Source: CAVQEK01 sp963711495 (GTDB lineage Bacteria > Bacteroidota > Bacteroidia > Cytophagales > Cyclobacteriaceae). Taken from it: 64,000 bases of DNA. The DNA lies in contig CAVQEK010000004.1 of the NCBI GenBank assembly GCA_963711495.1, positions 2,542,001 through 2,606,000 on the forward strand. Direction: 5' to 3'. Under the pieces are notes generated by a model that worked only from the letters and a program-made list of their open reading frames with translations, was not told the origin of the DNA and ran no database searches. Positions 42,611 through 51,587 of the stretch are shown here, in pieces; position 1 is the first letter of the stretch, and each line of letters begins with the position of its first letter. A program made the translations under genes and the position numbers.

Positions 42611-44005
42611 ATGACGAATAATGAAAGAAAGTACAACAAAAATTTGGTTGTTGTTATTGCCGCCATTGCTGCAACTGGCGGTTTACTGTTTGGCTTTGAT
42701 ACTGGTGTGATCTCCGGGGCCATTCCATTTCTTAAACAAGATTTTAACCTGACTCCCGATCAGGTAGAGAATGTTACCGCTTTCGGACTGATTGGTGCGG
42801 TGGTCGGGGCACTTTTTACCGGAAGGATTACGGATATCCTTGGACGTAAGAAAGTCATCTTGGCCTCAGCGTTTATTTTTGCCACGGGTGCCGTTTGGTC
42901 CGGATTTGCACCCAATGTGGCGAATCTTATGATTGCGCGTTTGTATCTGGGATTGGCTATCGGGGTATCTTCTTTTGCGGTACCACTTTATATTGCCGAA
43001 ATCTCACCATACAAGATCAGGGGTACTTTGGTATCTATGTTTCAGTTGTTAATCACGGTCGGTATCCTTGCTTCTTATCTGAGTGATAGTGCGATTGCTG
43101 ATAACAGTAACCTGGAAAGCTGGCGCCCTATGTTTTATGTTGGTGTAATTCCGGCCATGATTTTACTCATTGGAATGATATTTTTACCGGAAACCCCACG
43201 CTGGCTGATGAGCAAGGGTTTTGAAGAAAGAGGAAGAAAGGTGCTTAAAATGATCGAAGAACCGGCGATGATTGAAAAGGCAATCGATCTGATGAAGGAA
43301 GAATTAAAGATTGAAGCAAATCAGGCGAGTTGGAAAGAAATGTTTAAGCCTTACATGAAGAATGCCTTGATTATAGCCGTGGGAATCATGTTTTTCCAAC
43401 AATTTGTCGGTATCAATACGGTAATTTACTATAGTCCTGAAATATTTCTCAAAGCCGGTTTTCAGGGCAATGAAGCAGCTATCTGGGCGTCTGTTAGCGT
43501 AGGGGCAATCAATGTATTGTTTACAATCCTTTCCTTATACCTGATTGACCGACTTGGCAGGCGCAAGCTATATTTTATCGGTACTTCAGGCATTATTGTA
43601 GCTTTGGTATTTATGGGGCTGGGCTTTGCGTTACAGTCAACACTGGGTGATATGACCAAATGGTTCCTGGTGATTTCAATGCTGGTATATATTGCTTTTT
43701 TTGCCATCAGCCTTGGTCCGTTGGGATGGTTGATTATTTCTGAAATTTTTCCTTTGAGGGTGCGGGGATTGGGTTCTTCCATCGGATCACTGTCCAACTG
43801 GGGATTCAATACCCTGGTGGTGTGGACCTTTTTTAAATTGATCAACATTGTGGGTAATGCTGAAGTATTCTGGCTGTTTGGCGCAATCGGTATAATCGGC
43901 CTGATTTGGGGGTATTTTTATTTACCGGAAACCAAAGGAATCTCCCTGGAAGAAATAGAAAATCACTGGAGAAAAGGCAGAAGTCCGAGGACCCTGAACA
44001 CCTGA
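42611..44005 (+). CDS. MFS sugar porter
   Basis: Proton-coupled sugar symporter of 464 residues with 12 predicted membrane helices. Family signatures are FGFDTGVISGAIPFL (helix 1), GRKKVILASA and DRLGRRKLYF (the two Arg/Lys cytoplasmic loops), LPETPRWLMSKG, FQQFVGINTVIYYSPEIF (sugar-binding helix 7) and YLPETKGISLEEIE at the end. This is the XylE/GLUT-like group importing hexoses or pentoses. It is not in the fucosidase operon, which lacks its own transporter. The ATG at 42611 is clear. It is monocistronic as far as can be seen. Confidence 0.93.
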   Translation: MTNNERKYNKNLVVVIAAIAATGGLLFGFDTGVISGAIPFLKQDFNLTPDQVENVTAFGLIGAVVGALFTGRITDILGRKKVILASAFIFATGAVWSGFAPNVANLMIARLYLGLAIGVSSFAVPLYIAEISPYKIRGTLVSMFQLLITVGILASYLSDSAIADNSNLESWRPMFYVGVIPAMILLIGMIFLPETPRWLMSKGFEERGRKVLKMIEEPAMIEKAIDLMKEELKIEANQASWKEMFKPYMKNALIIAVGIMFFQQFVGINTVIYYSPEIFLKAGFQGNEAAIWASVSVGAINVLFTILSLYLIDRLGRRKLYFIGTSGIIVALVFMGLGFALQSTLGDMTKWFLVISMLVYIAFFAISLGPLGWLIISEIFPLRVRGLGSSIGSLSNWGFNTLVVWTFFKLINIVGNAEVFWLFGAIGIIGLIWGYFYLPETKGISLEEIENHWRKGRSPRTLNT

Positions 44006-44704
44006 TCGAAACGCTGGTTATTTAACGATATTTGGTGGTCCGAGAGACGACAATGTTTATACCGGTCAACCTAGTGCGGATTTCTAAACTGCCACTAAGT
44101 TGGCCGGATTTTTTACGAAGAATTTAGCCGAGATCATGTCTAAGATCCTTTATGACTAGAGAATTGGGTCATTTCCAATAGTACTTTCCCCTGGAATCCT
44201 TTCTTCTATTCCATAAAAATGAGGTTGGCGGACTTGCTTATTTCAGGAACAGTAATATTTTAAAATGTTTTTCTTTGAACGTGGAAAAATGATATTCCCG
44301 GCAATTTTAAGGCATTTTTTTCCGTGACGAAGAACACATTTTCATGTATTAAAAAATGCAAAAAATAGTTTGAATAAGGAAGATCCATTTGATAGGGTAT
44401 ATTGTAATTATTTGCTATCTTTATTTATTGTTGACCGAAAAAATGCCACTGGTTTTTGAGCTTTTTGTATTGATTATCGACATTTTTAAGGCCCTGAATC
44501 TCGATGTTTTTGTAGGGTAAGTCATACTAAAAATTCCACGTTCTTTAAGGGTTTATGACAAATGTTTCTGATTGGATATGATGGATGAATTTACAGAAAC
44601 GATTTAATATACTAATTGTAAGTTTATTAAATGCGCACAGTGTGAATTAATTTCCAAAAGTATAATTATAACCCCATATATCTGATTTTTAAAAACTCTT
44701 TGCC
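44006..44704. other. Long intergenic region
   Basis: 699 bp with no frame that looks like protein on either strand and no recognisable RNA gene. The right end, A+T-rich from about 44580, should hold the promoter of the secreted hydrolase. I see nothing else in it. Confidence 0.35.
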
Positions 44705-46351
44705 ATGGAAAACAGCATCAACAATTTTTACAGGAGTTATTTCCATTTACTCCTATTTGTTTTGCTTTTTGCACCCAGGCTTTCCTTCAGCCAGGGTTTC
44801 TCGCCGGTAGATCAGGAACATTTTCAAGCAGTGATTGACAATTTTGTAAATGATAATGATAACCCATGGGTGGGAGGAATTGCCGCAGCTATTAAAATTG
44901 ATGGTTTGGCCATGTGGACCGGCGCCAGCGGTTATGCCTCCAGAAATATTGATGCGGCCAGCAATCTGCTACCCGGTGGCACACCATTTACCACCGACAC
45001 TTTGTCGCGCATTTACAGTATTACCAAAACATTCACTTCAGCGCTTGTTCTGGAGTTGGTACACCAAGGTGAATTGAGATTGGATGACCGGGCAGGAAAT
45101 TATATTCCACTGTGTGTCATCAATAGTGAACTCAGTGATGACGTGACCATTCGACAACTACTCGGACACGAAAGCGGATTTTCAGATTACACGGATGAAT
45201 TCAATTTTCAGGTGGCAGTAGCGTACATGCCTGACTATATATGGAGTCCTTACGAGATTATTTCCTTTGTTCATAAGATTAATGAAGTTGGTGCTGTTCG
45301 AAGCTATTCCAGCACAAACTACATTATACTGGGAGCAATTATCGAAGTAGCCACTGGTAAACCGGTAGAACAGCTTTACCGGGAGCGATTTTTTAAACCC
45401 CTTCATCTCAAATCCATGTATTTGGCGGTCAGGGAGTCGATGGATGATCGGGGTTCTTTGGCTTCGCCCCACGATAATTTAAGTCCATTCAACCCCGTAT
45501 TTGCAATGTTTGGAAAACCACTTTTTCCTGATGAATATACCAATATATCCCTTTTTCCTTTCACGGGAATCGCTTCAGCAGCGTTTACTGGTGGTGGAAT
45601 TGTTTCAAATATTGAAGATCTGGTCAATTGGGGCTCAGCATTGTTCAACGGAAGAGCTACATCACAATTTACCCTGAACACCATGCTGAATTCTATTCCT
45701 GATATGCCGGATGAAGATGGTGATTATCTGGGATATGGTTTAATGGGTAATTATAAGATCCATGATATGGAATTTTTTCTGGGCCACAATGGGAGGGCGT
45801 TTGGTTACCGGTCTGCGATGTTTCATCAACCGGAGAAAAATGTAACCATTGCCGTACTCACCAATTTTGCCGGAGCTGATGTTTATGAGATCAGCAAGGA
45901 ATTGTACAAAATGGTGCCCGATTTCATTTGTGGAAAAAAAGAAGATAAAATTCAGATTTGTCTTCATGGCCACGAAGTGTGTGTCGCTAAGGCAGCGGCA
46001 AATACCTTATTAAAACACGATGCCTATCTGGGTTCTTGCGAAAACAATGAATGGGCAGACAATAATATGCCGAAACACGAAAAATTAAAAGACAAATTTA
46101 TAGCATATCCTAATCCATTTGACGATCGAATTAATTTATATTTTATGAATGGCAGTCGTGGTCTGGTATGTGTGAAAATTTATGATATGCAAGGCAAACC
46201 TTTGAATACATTGTTCGAGGCTATGTCTGAAGAGGCAGAAACCCATACATTGGAATTGAACCGGAAAGATTTTCACGGCCACGGGGTGTATTTTCTGAAA
46301 CTATTTACACCAGACGGAATTACTTGTCAGCGTTTAATGTTAGTAGATTAG
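44705..46351 (+). CDS. Secreted class C beta-lactamase-fold serine hydrolase with T9SS tail
   Basis: Exported 548-residue protein. The signal peptide ends around SFSQ (about 27-30). The serine-hydrolase domain has SITK (catalytic Ser105, Lys108), the Tyr motif region RSYSSTNYIILG and the third motif GHNGRAFGYRS in place of the KTG box. The fold is shared by esterases, D-aminopeptidases and DD-peptidases. The C-terminal 80 residues form a Por-type sorting domain (IAYPNPFDDRINLYF; VKIYDMQGKPL; GVYFLKLF), which directs export by the type IX system and surface attachment. Substrate unknown. Confidence 0.92.
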   Translation: MENSINNFYRSYFHLLLFVLLFAPRLSFSQGFSPVDQEHFQAVIDNFVNDNDNPWVGGIAAAIKIDGLAMWTGASGYASRNIDAASNLLPGGTPFTTDTLSRIYSITKTFTSALVLELVHQGELRLDDRAGNYIPLCVINSELSDDVTIRQLLGHESGFSDYTDEFNFQVAVAYMPDYIWSPYEIISFVHKINEVGAVRSYSSTNYIILGAIIEVATGKPVEQLYRERFFKPLHLKSMYLAVRESMDDRGSLASPHDNLSPFNPVFAMFGKPLFPDEYTNISLFPFTGIASAAFTGGGIVSNIEDLVNWGSALFNGRATSQFTLNTMLNSIPDMPDEDGDYLGYGLMGNYKIHDMEFFLGHNGRAFGYRSAMFHQPEKNVTIAVLTNFAGADVYEISKELYKMVPDFICGKKEDKIQICLHGHEVCVAKAAANTLLKHDAYLGSCENNEWADNNMPKHEKLKDKFIAYPNPFDDRINLYFMNGSRGLVCVKIYDMQGKPLNTLFEAMSEEAETHTLELNRKDFHGHGVYFLKLFTPDGITCQRLMLVD

Positions 46352-46376
46352 TATAAATTTTTTTCATATTGAGGTG

Positions 46377-46431
46377 AACTGTCGTGTATATTGAACAGGT
46401 GACTGTTGACTGTTCCATGTATACGACAGTT
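46377..46431 (+). terminator. 22-bp hairpin downstream of the hydrolase gene
   Basis: A stem of 9 bp (AACTGTCGT, 46377-46385, with ACGACAGTT, 46423-46431) continues through 6 pairs including two G-U wobbles, one mismatch, and a further 6 bp (GAACAG, 46393-46398, with CTGTTC, 46410-46415). The loop has 11 nt. A short T stretch (TTT) follows. It starts 25 bp after the stop codon, so a transcription terminator is the simplest reading. The long stem and weak T-tract also allow a small structured RNA or a miniature mobile repeat. Confidence 0.6.
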
Positions 46432-46695
46432 TTATTGGCCCATTGTTGTAATAATCCTCAGTTTTCATGGAATGTAATTTTTGCAGACGCATCCTATTTT
46501 TTGCGGGCCAACTTTTATGGAAATTTAACAGTCGGTTTGAATTGCATTTTTCTTTGCATAGTGTAGGTAGGAGGTAAGGATTTGTAATGGCAATTTATTT
46601 CAAAACGGTGGTGGTTTTTATCATAAAAGACAATTTGCTTGACCATTTTTTTATAACATCCGCATGAAATTAAAGAGTATATTTATAATTCATTA

Positions 46696-47805
46696 ATGTT
46701 GCCCAAAAAGTTACTGATCACCATTTTTTTATTCGTTGTAAGCTCCACCATCCAAATTCTGGCGAGCAATCCCCGGGAATATTTTCGGGTAGCCAAATAC
46801 AATTATGATCATCAGGAATACGAAAAAGCCCTGAAATTTGTCAATCTTGTAATAAACGCCGATTCCTCTTTCATCAGTGCTTATTTTTTAAGGGCTCAGA
46901 TCAATTTTAAAATGTCGGATTATCCACAGGTTATCCAAGATATTAGTACTGCATTTACCCGCAGTGGAGAAAACAGCAATTTTTTTTCAGATTATTACAT
47001 GTTGCGTGCTGAAGCATTTGAACAACTTGGAAATCATGATTTTGCCAGGAAAGATATTGACCGGGTTATTGAACTTTCACAAAACAATGACGGCGCTTAC
47101 TATTTGAGGGCCCGGATCAACGGACAAACGGATCACCTGAAAGAAGCCATTCAGGATTTGGACGAAGCCATCAGACTTAAATCAGATAGCGGTGAATATT
47201 ATGCTTATCGGGCCATGTATAAAAATGAATATTATAGTCCGATGCCAGGTTCGGATATATATGAAAGCATTGTTGCCGACATTAATGTGGCCGTGGCCCT
47301 GGATCCTAAAAATTATAATTTTCACCAGGATCGGCTTGAAATATTGGGAAAATCGTGGAATGCAGACAAGCGCCTTGCTGAAGTTGATCGCTTGATCGAC
47401 CTATTTCCGGATCAAGCGGAGGTGTACACGGAGAAGGGATACATGTTGATACAGCAATATCAATTTAAACAAGCTATTGGTCATCTCAGCAAAGCGATCA
47501 CTTTAAATGCCACTGAAGAAAAAAATTATCGGTTAAGGGCATTGAGTTACTACAATACCAGTCAATACAAATATGCCCTTCACGATTATAATATTGCCAT
47601 TGAAAAGCTCATTCAGCAATTCAAACAACACAGTGACGACAGAAACATCAAAAAGGTGTTGGCGGAAACTTTTATGCTACGCGGATTGACCTATTCGGCG
47701 ATGGGCTATCAACCGGAGGCCTGTGAGAATTTTTCTGCTTCCGCCAAACTCGGATCGGTCAAAGGATACAATTGTTTTTGTAAGAGTTGTAATGTTTTTG
47801 AATGA
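46696..47805 (+). CDS. Secreted tetratricopeptide-repeat protein
   Basis: A 369-residue exported protein; the signal peptide ends near LASN (about 24). Several TPR units follow: YNYDHQEYEKALKFVNLVINAD, LRAEAFEQLGNHDFARKDIDRVIEL, LKEAIQDLDEAIRLKSD, YMLIQQYQFKQAIGHLSKAITL and TYSAMGYQPEACENFSASAKLG. A Cys-containing C-terminus (CFCKSC) is common in Bacteroidota TPR proteins. It probably scaffolds protein contacts in the periplasm. There is no catalytic motif, and the partner is not evident from the neighbours. Confidence 0.88.
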   Translation: MLPKKLLITIFLFVVSSTIQILASNPREYFRVAKYNYDHQEYEKALKFVNLVINADSSFISAYFLRAQINFKMSDYPQVIQDISTAFTRSGENSNFFSDYYMLRAEAFEQLGNHDFARKDIDRVIELSQNNDGAYYLRARINGQTDHLKEAIQDLDEAIRLKSDSGEYYAYRAMYKNEYYSPMPGSDIYESIVADINVAVALDPKNYNFHQDRLEILGKSWNADKRLAEVDRLIDLFPDQAEVYTEKGYMLIQQYQFKQAIGHLSKAITLNATEEKNYRLRALSYYNTSQYKYALHDYNIAIEKLIQQFKQHSDDRNIKKVLAETFMLRGLTYSAMGYQPEACENFSASAKLGSVKGYNCFCKSCNVFE

Positions 47806-48036
47806 GTAGAACCTGTTGATTTACAGCGATTATCATAAAAAATCATCTTTTATCCAGTATTCAGAAATAAGAATTTTCATTTCGTTTTGGTCCGTTAATC
47901 TTTTATTGCATTACATAAAGATTATGATCACGGTAAAGTCTCTGGATTTGGAGTGATAATTTTGAAAAATCTAAGGTTATCAAAACGCCATCATACAACA
48001 ATGACCTTGGTGCGTACCGAATATGATTTTAATGAT

Positions 48037-48195
48037 TTAGTAGAAGAGGAAAAACAAAAGAACCAATATGATCAGCAAGATAGCCAAAATTTGAAAACCC
48101 ACTTTTTGCTGCGGGAATTCATAACCGCAAATCGGGCACACCCTGGCATTTTTATCAATTTCCATGGCGCATGAAGGACATTCTTTGGTTTTCAT
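48037..48195 (-). CDS. 52-residue zinc-ribbon membrane protein
   Basis: Small intact frame. It begins MKTKECPSCAMEIDKNARVC, then PICGYEFPQQ, with four Cys as two CxxC knuckles (residues 6/9 and 20/23) that form a zinc ribbon. It ends in one hydrophobic helix (GFQILAILLIILVLLFFLFY) directly before TAA. The architecture, a cytoplasmic zinc ribbon tethered to the membrane, recurs as short hypothetical genes in Bacteroidota. ATG at 48195. It stands alone between the TPR gene and a helical unknown. Function unknown. Confidence 0.8.
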   Translation of the reverse strand: MKTKECPSCAMEIDKNARVCPICGYEFPQQKVGFQILAILLIILVLLFFLFY

Positions 48196-48651
48196 TCGTA
48201 CTGTGAATTAGTGGCAAAAGGTCATCGCGATGTATGATCGTATTGCCACAATATTGAGAATTGTTTTGAAGATTACAAGCGGCACTTTCCAAAGCCAGCA
48301 TTGATCACGCCAGAGGTCGTCGGGTTCTCAACAATTTTTATGTAAAACAAAAAAAGACTGCCTTTTTCCAGTGCTCCCATTATAGTCGCAAAGGCCAAGA
48401 TGAAGATGCGATCTTTTGTAAATATTGTTCCGCTTCTTTGCATTAAAAATTTTGGAAATCCAGGGTTAATCATGGATAATCAAAAACAATCCGGCTATAA
48501 ATAAATGACCTGTGGGAATTATTTAACCCGGTGATCAATTGATGATTTTTGGATTTTGTCCAAATTTTTTTCAATCACAGTCAAAACTAAATGGTATGAA
48601 TTTGCGTGATAATATAAAATTCATCCGAAACTCCCCACAAATACCATTACT
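48196..48651. other. Intergenic region with degenerate zinc-ribbon-like frame
   Basis: 456 bp. On the plus strand an open but start-less frame (48270-48446) reads FFQCSHYSRKGQDEDAIF then CKYCSASLH, which resembles a decayed zinc-ribbon end. No functional gene is supported. The right end should carry the promoter of the helical protein gene. Confidence 0.35.
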
Positions 48652-49281
48652 ATGAATCTTAAACCTTTACCTCAATTATTTGGCAAAAAGAAAAACAGCG
48701 CTGGCTGGTGGAAAAGCGAATTGGCAAAACCGGATTTGGAAAGATCGATGCATTTGTATAAAACATTGGGAAGTGCGCAAAATCGTGAAACAATTCAACG
48801 ATTTTTATTGCAATTTGAAGCCTTGAACCACCTTTTAATCGCTTATAATAAATCCAATTTTCATAACGAAGCTGAACAGTTTTTATGCATTTGTTCTTTG
48901 CTGGAAAAGGAAATAAAAGGACAAAAGCAGGAAATGCTACTCCAAAAAATAAGGGAAATTGGATTTGAAAAGATCAGGCATGCTTTTTCAGTGATCAATC
49001 AGGATTGTGAAAACCCCATGCAAGAAAAGCCCGACCTTTTCTACTTTATTAAAAAGCACCGGTTGAATGAAGTCGAAGTTTGTAGTGACGAGGACACCTT
49101 CAAATATGTGAGCTATTATTTTAATGTTACCCTGATCAACTTTTACCGCATCAAAAACCTTGGACTTCAGATGAATTCAAGGAACCTGGCCCAGAAAAAG
49201 GATGAGATGTCCGGGATTATCAACCCCCTGGTTGAAGCCGTATTTGAAGCGATACTCGATCTTCCTAAAGTGATGAATTAG
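48652..49281 (+). CDS. Alpha-helical protein of unknown function
   Basis: A 209-residue soluble protein that I do not recognise. It is predicted almost entirely helical, with charged segments (WWKSELAKPDLERSMHLYKT; CSLLEKEIKGQKQEMLLQKI) and no signal peptide, membrane segment, Cys motif or catalytic signature. The ATG at 48652 is well placed. It converges with the aldo/keto reductase of the sugar operon across 60 bp and has no obvious operon partner. Confidence 0.65.
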   Translation: MNLKPLPQLFGKKKNSAGWWKSELAKPDLERSMHLYKTLGSAQNRETIQRFLLQFEALNHLLIAYNKSNFHNEAEQFLCICSLLEKEIKGQKQEMLLQKIREIGFEKIRHAFSVINQDCENPMQEKPDLFYFIKKHRLNEVEVCSDEDTFKYVSYYFNVTLINFYRIKNLGLQMNSRNLAQKKDEMSGIINPLVEAVFEAILDLPKVMN

Positions 49282-49341
49282 TCTCTGGAGTATGGATTAA
49301 TTTTCAGACGCTTTCATTTCAAATTATAAGCATGTAATCAA

Positions 49342-50370
49342 TCAAGGTGGCGTAATTGTACCATCGACATCCCACAATGCCTCCCAGCTTTGGTTTTCTT
49401 TCCATAAAAAGACCTGACCTTTGATGAGCCGGCAATTTTTGTCGATCCTGGAAATTTGGTCCATTTCGTCAGCACTGAGCGGATCGTGGAGGATTACATT
49501 CATATTGCTTTTATACTGATGTTCTTTGATGGCAAATGGAATAGGGACCTGTCCTCGCTGGACAGCCCATTTCAAGCAAATACCGGAAGGATGGATACCC
49601 CGTTTTTCCGCTGCCTGAATAATGACCGGATCTTCCATATCTACGGTATCGTTTGCCGTTTTGTCGCGCTCCGGCCTGCTGGGAGAACCCAGGGGACTGT
49701 AACCGACAGGCAGGATACCATGTTCCTGTACAAACTTAAAAAGTGCCGGTTGCTGGAAATGCGGATGCAACTCCATCTCGTTGACCGCTGGTTTTATCCT
49801 GGCATCACGCAAAACCAGTTTAAGTTTGGGTATGGTCATATTTGAGGTGCCAATATGCCGTATCAACCCCTGATCAACGAGCTTTTCCAGTTGCCGCCAG
49901 GTTTTCATGAAGTTTTCGTGGATGTATGGTTTGGCATCCGGACTCCTGGAGTTCACATCACAGCCGGGAGCATGAAAATTGGGAAAAGGCCAGTGAATGA
50001 GATAAAGATCGAGGTAGGCTATTCGGAGGTCCTGCAAGCTTTTCAAAAAGGCAGGAATAACATCAGCCTCGTCATGTTTGTCATTCCATAATTTAGAGGT
50101 GACCCAGAGATCTTCCCGTCTGACACCACTTTTTATGATGTCTGTAAGGACCTCACCAATCAATGGCTCATTGTTGTAAACAGCGGCGCAGTCAAAATGT
50201 CGATAACCATAATCTGCAGCGCCTTTTACAGCTGCCGCCACCTGATCTGCGGTGTATTTATCGGATCCAAAAGTGCCCAGTCCGATGGCCGGTATTTCTG
50301 CTCCGGTGTATAGCTTTTTCTTTGGTACTATTGCAGGGTCAATGGGTTGGTTTGAATATTTATTTTCCAT
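49342..50370 (-). CDS. Aldo/keto reductase
   Basis: NADPH-dependent reductase of 342 residues with a TIM-barrel fold. The catalytic residues are readable: Asp in YRHFDCAAVYNNEPLIGE (with Tyr), Lys in LWVTSKLWND and His in LDLYLIHWPFP. The C-terminal NADPH segment is VPIPFAIKEHQYKSNMNVI, where the usual IPKS motif is changed to IPFA. I chose ATG 50370 (MENKYSNQP) over the in-frame TTG at 50379. It is the last gene of the sugar operon, 15 bp after the mutarotase-like gene. It probably reduces a sugar or aldehyde intermediate. Confidence 0.9.
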   Translation of the reverse strand: MENKYSNQPIDPAIVPKKKLYTGAEIPAIGLGTFGSDKYTADQVAAAVKGAADYGYRHFDCAAVYNNEPLIGEVLTDIIKSGVRREDLWVTSKLWNDKHDEADVIPAFLKSLQDLRIAYLDLYLIHWPFPNFHAPGCDVNSRSPDAKPYIHENFMKTWRQLEKLVDQGLIRHIGTSNMTIPKLKLVLRDARIKPAVNEMELHPHFQQPALFKFVQEHGILPVGYSPLGSPSRPERDKTANDTVDMEDPVIIQAAEKRGIHPSGICLKWAVQRGQVPIPFAIKEHQYKSNMNVILHDPLSADEMDQISRIDKNCRLIKGQVFLWKENQSWEALWDVDGTITPP

Positions 50371-50385
50371 AGCGATCAATTTTTT

Positions 50386-51507
50386 TTAAAAACATTGTTC
50401 CAGTTTGATGCCAAGTGTAGCATGAACTAATTTTTCCAATGAAACTATCGACCCTGTAAGATGATAAGTCTGATGTTCATGCAGCATGAATTCTCCCGGT
50501 TTCAGCGCCGCCGCAGCCGAGGATGTTTCCAATTCATAAAATGGTCCCATCTGAGATCCGTCAGGCAAGGGACCGTCATTGTATGAATTCACCACGTCGC
50601 CATTCCAGGGATCCTGCTGATGTTCCCACATTGAGTTGACATATTCAGCATTTTGTTTGCTGAAAGAATATTTAACCAGGGTCAGTACTTGGTTTTGCCG
50701 GTCAAAACTGCCAATCAGCGGAAAGGCACGCTCCGATCCTAGGCCTATCTTGCCTCTCTGCTTGCCATCAGCTTTAAATAATATCGTTTTTTCCAATATT
50801 CGAATTCTGTCTTCATCGATACGCCCAAAATAACGATCATTGACAATTTCACCAGTACCTTGTTGCTGATAAGGTAAAATCACCGTATTGTGGTCAGCAG
50901 ATACAAACTGACCCAAAATCCAGATCGACAGCATTCCGGTTGTTTTGTTCCATTCAAAATCTCCGGCATTGGTCATTTTATTCACTGATTTAAATCCTAT
51001 GGCCTTAATGTCTTCGGGCATATTGAGGTTCAGTTGATTGTTAATCTCAGCATCAGTCAAAAGAGCAACCTCACGATTTGCCAAAACATGCATATCATTG
51101 CCGGCATAGTTTTTTAAAGTCATTAATTTATGGAATGCGGCCTGGGTAGAAGATACTTTTATCAGTTCCCAGGGTTCTGTATCAATAGCTGGCGGTGTTT
51201 GCCACGCATCCAAAGTAAATGCAGCGCCGGGTTTAAAAAATATGGAGAATTGGCCGCCTTCAGGCCCGATCCAGTACCGGTCTTCTCCACCGAAATTGTT
51301 GCAATGTTTTAACCATTTGCCGGAAGCGATCAGGTCGTAATTGATCCAGCCAAAACTGGAACCGTTGTCTCCTTCAGCGGAACTGGTCATCACCCGTCCC
51401 TGATATGCCGGGCAGATTAATACCCGTTTATCCGCTTCATGAAGCACGATGACCTGTTGATGCTGTTTCAAGAAATCAAAGTCCTTTTCAAATATTTTAT
51501 TGTTCAT
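50386..51507 (-). CDS. Mutarotase-like protein (DUF6786 type)
   Basis: A 373-residue protein without signal peptide. The beta-sandwich pattern (VLICPAYQGRVMTSSAEGD; FGGEDRYWIGPEGGQFSIFF; TVILPYQQQGTGEIVNDRYFG) resembles galactose mutarotase-like folds, and I associate it with DUF6786 from memory. Its position between an aldo/keto reductase and an alpha-L-fucosidase suggests anomerisation or recognition of the released sugar. No proven catalytic residues are known to me for this family. ATG at 51507. Confidence 0.7.
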   Translation of the reverse strand: MNNKIFEKDFDFLKQHQQVIVLHEADKRVLICPAYQGRVMTSSAEGDNGSSFGWINYDLIASGKWLKHCNNFGGEDRYWIGPEGGQFSIFFKPGAAFTLDAWQTPPAIDTEPWELIKVSSTQAAFHKLMTLKNYAGNDMHVLANREVALLTDAEINNQLNLNMPEDIKAIGFKSVNKMTNAGDFEWNKTTGMLSIWILGQFVSADHNTVILPYQQQGTGEIVNDRYFGRIDEDRIRILEKTILFKADGKQRGKIGLGSERAFPLIGSFDRQNQVLTLVKYSFSKQNAEYVNSMWEHQQDPWNGDVVNSYNDGPLPDGSQMGPFYELETSSAAAALKPGEFMLHEHQTYHLTGSIVSLEKLVHATLGIKLEQCF

Positions 51508-51587
51508 ATGTTTTCATTGAATATTTATTGTCACTCCAATAAGTTTCAAACTTCCACTTTGTCATTTACCGAGTAACCGTCATTATT

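Noticed and set aside
46384..46566. 60-codon frame after the secreted hydrolase
   Set aside because: It begins inside the long hairpin, has an odd residue mix and shows no family pattern.
47953..48174. 73-codon plus-strand frame
   Set aside because: It is the reverse-strand shadow of the zinc-ribbon gene at 48037-48195, which has a coherent protein pattern.
48270..48446. Start-less plus-strand frame with zinc-ribbon-like end
   Set aside because: No ATG, GTG or TTG, and the Cys pattern is incomplete (CSH instead of CxxC). Kept only as a possible decayed gene.
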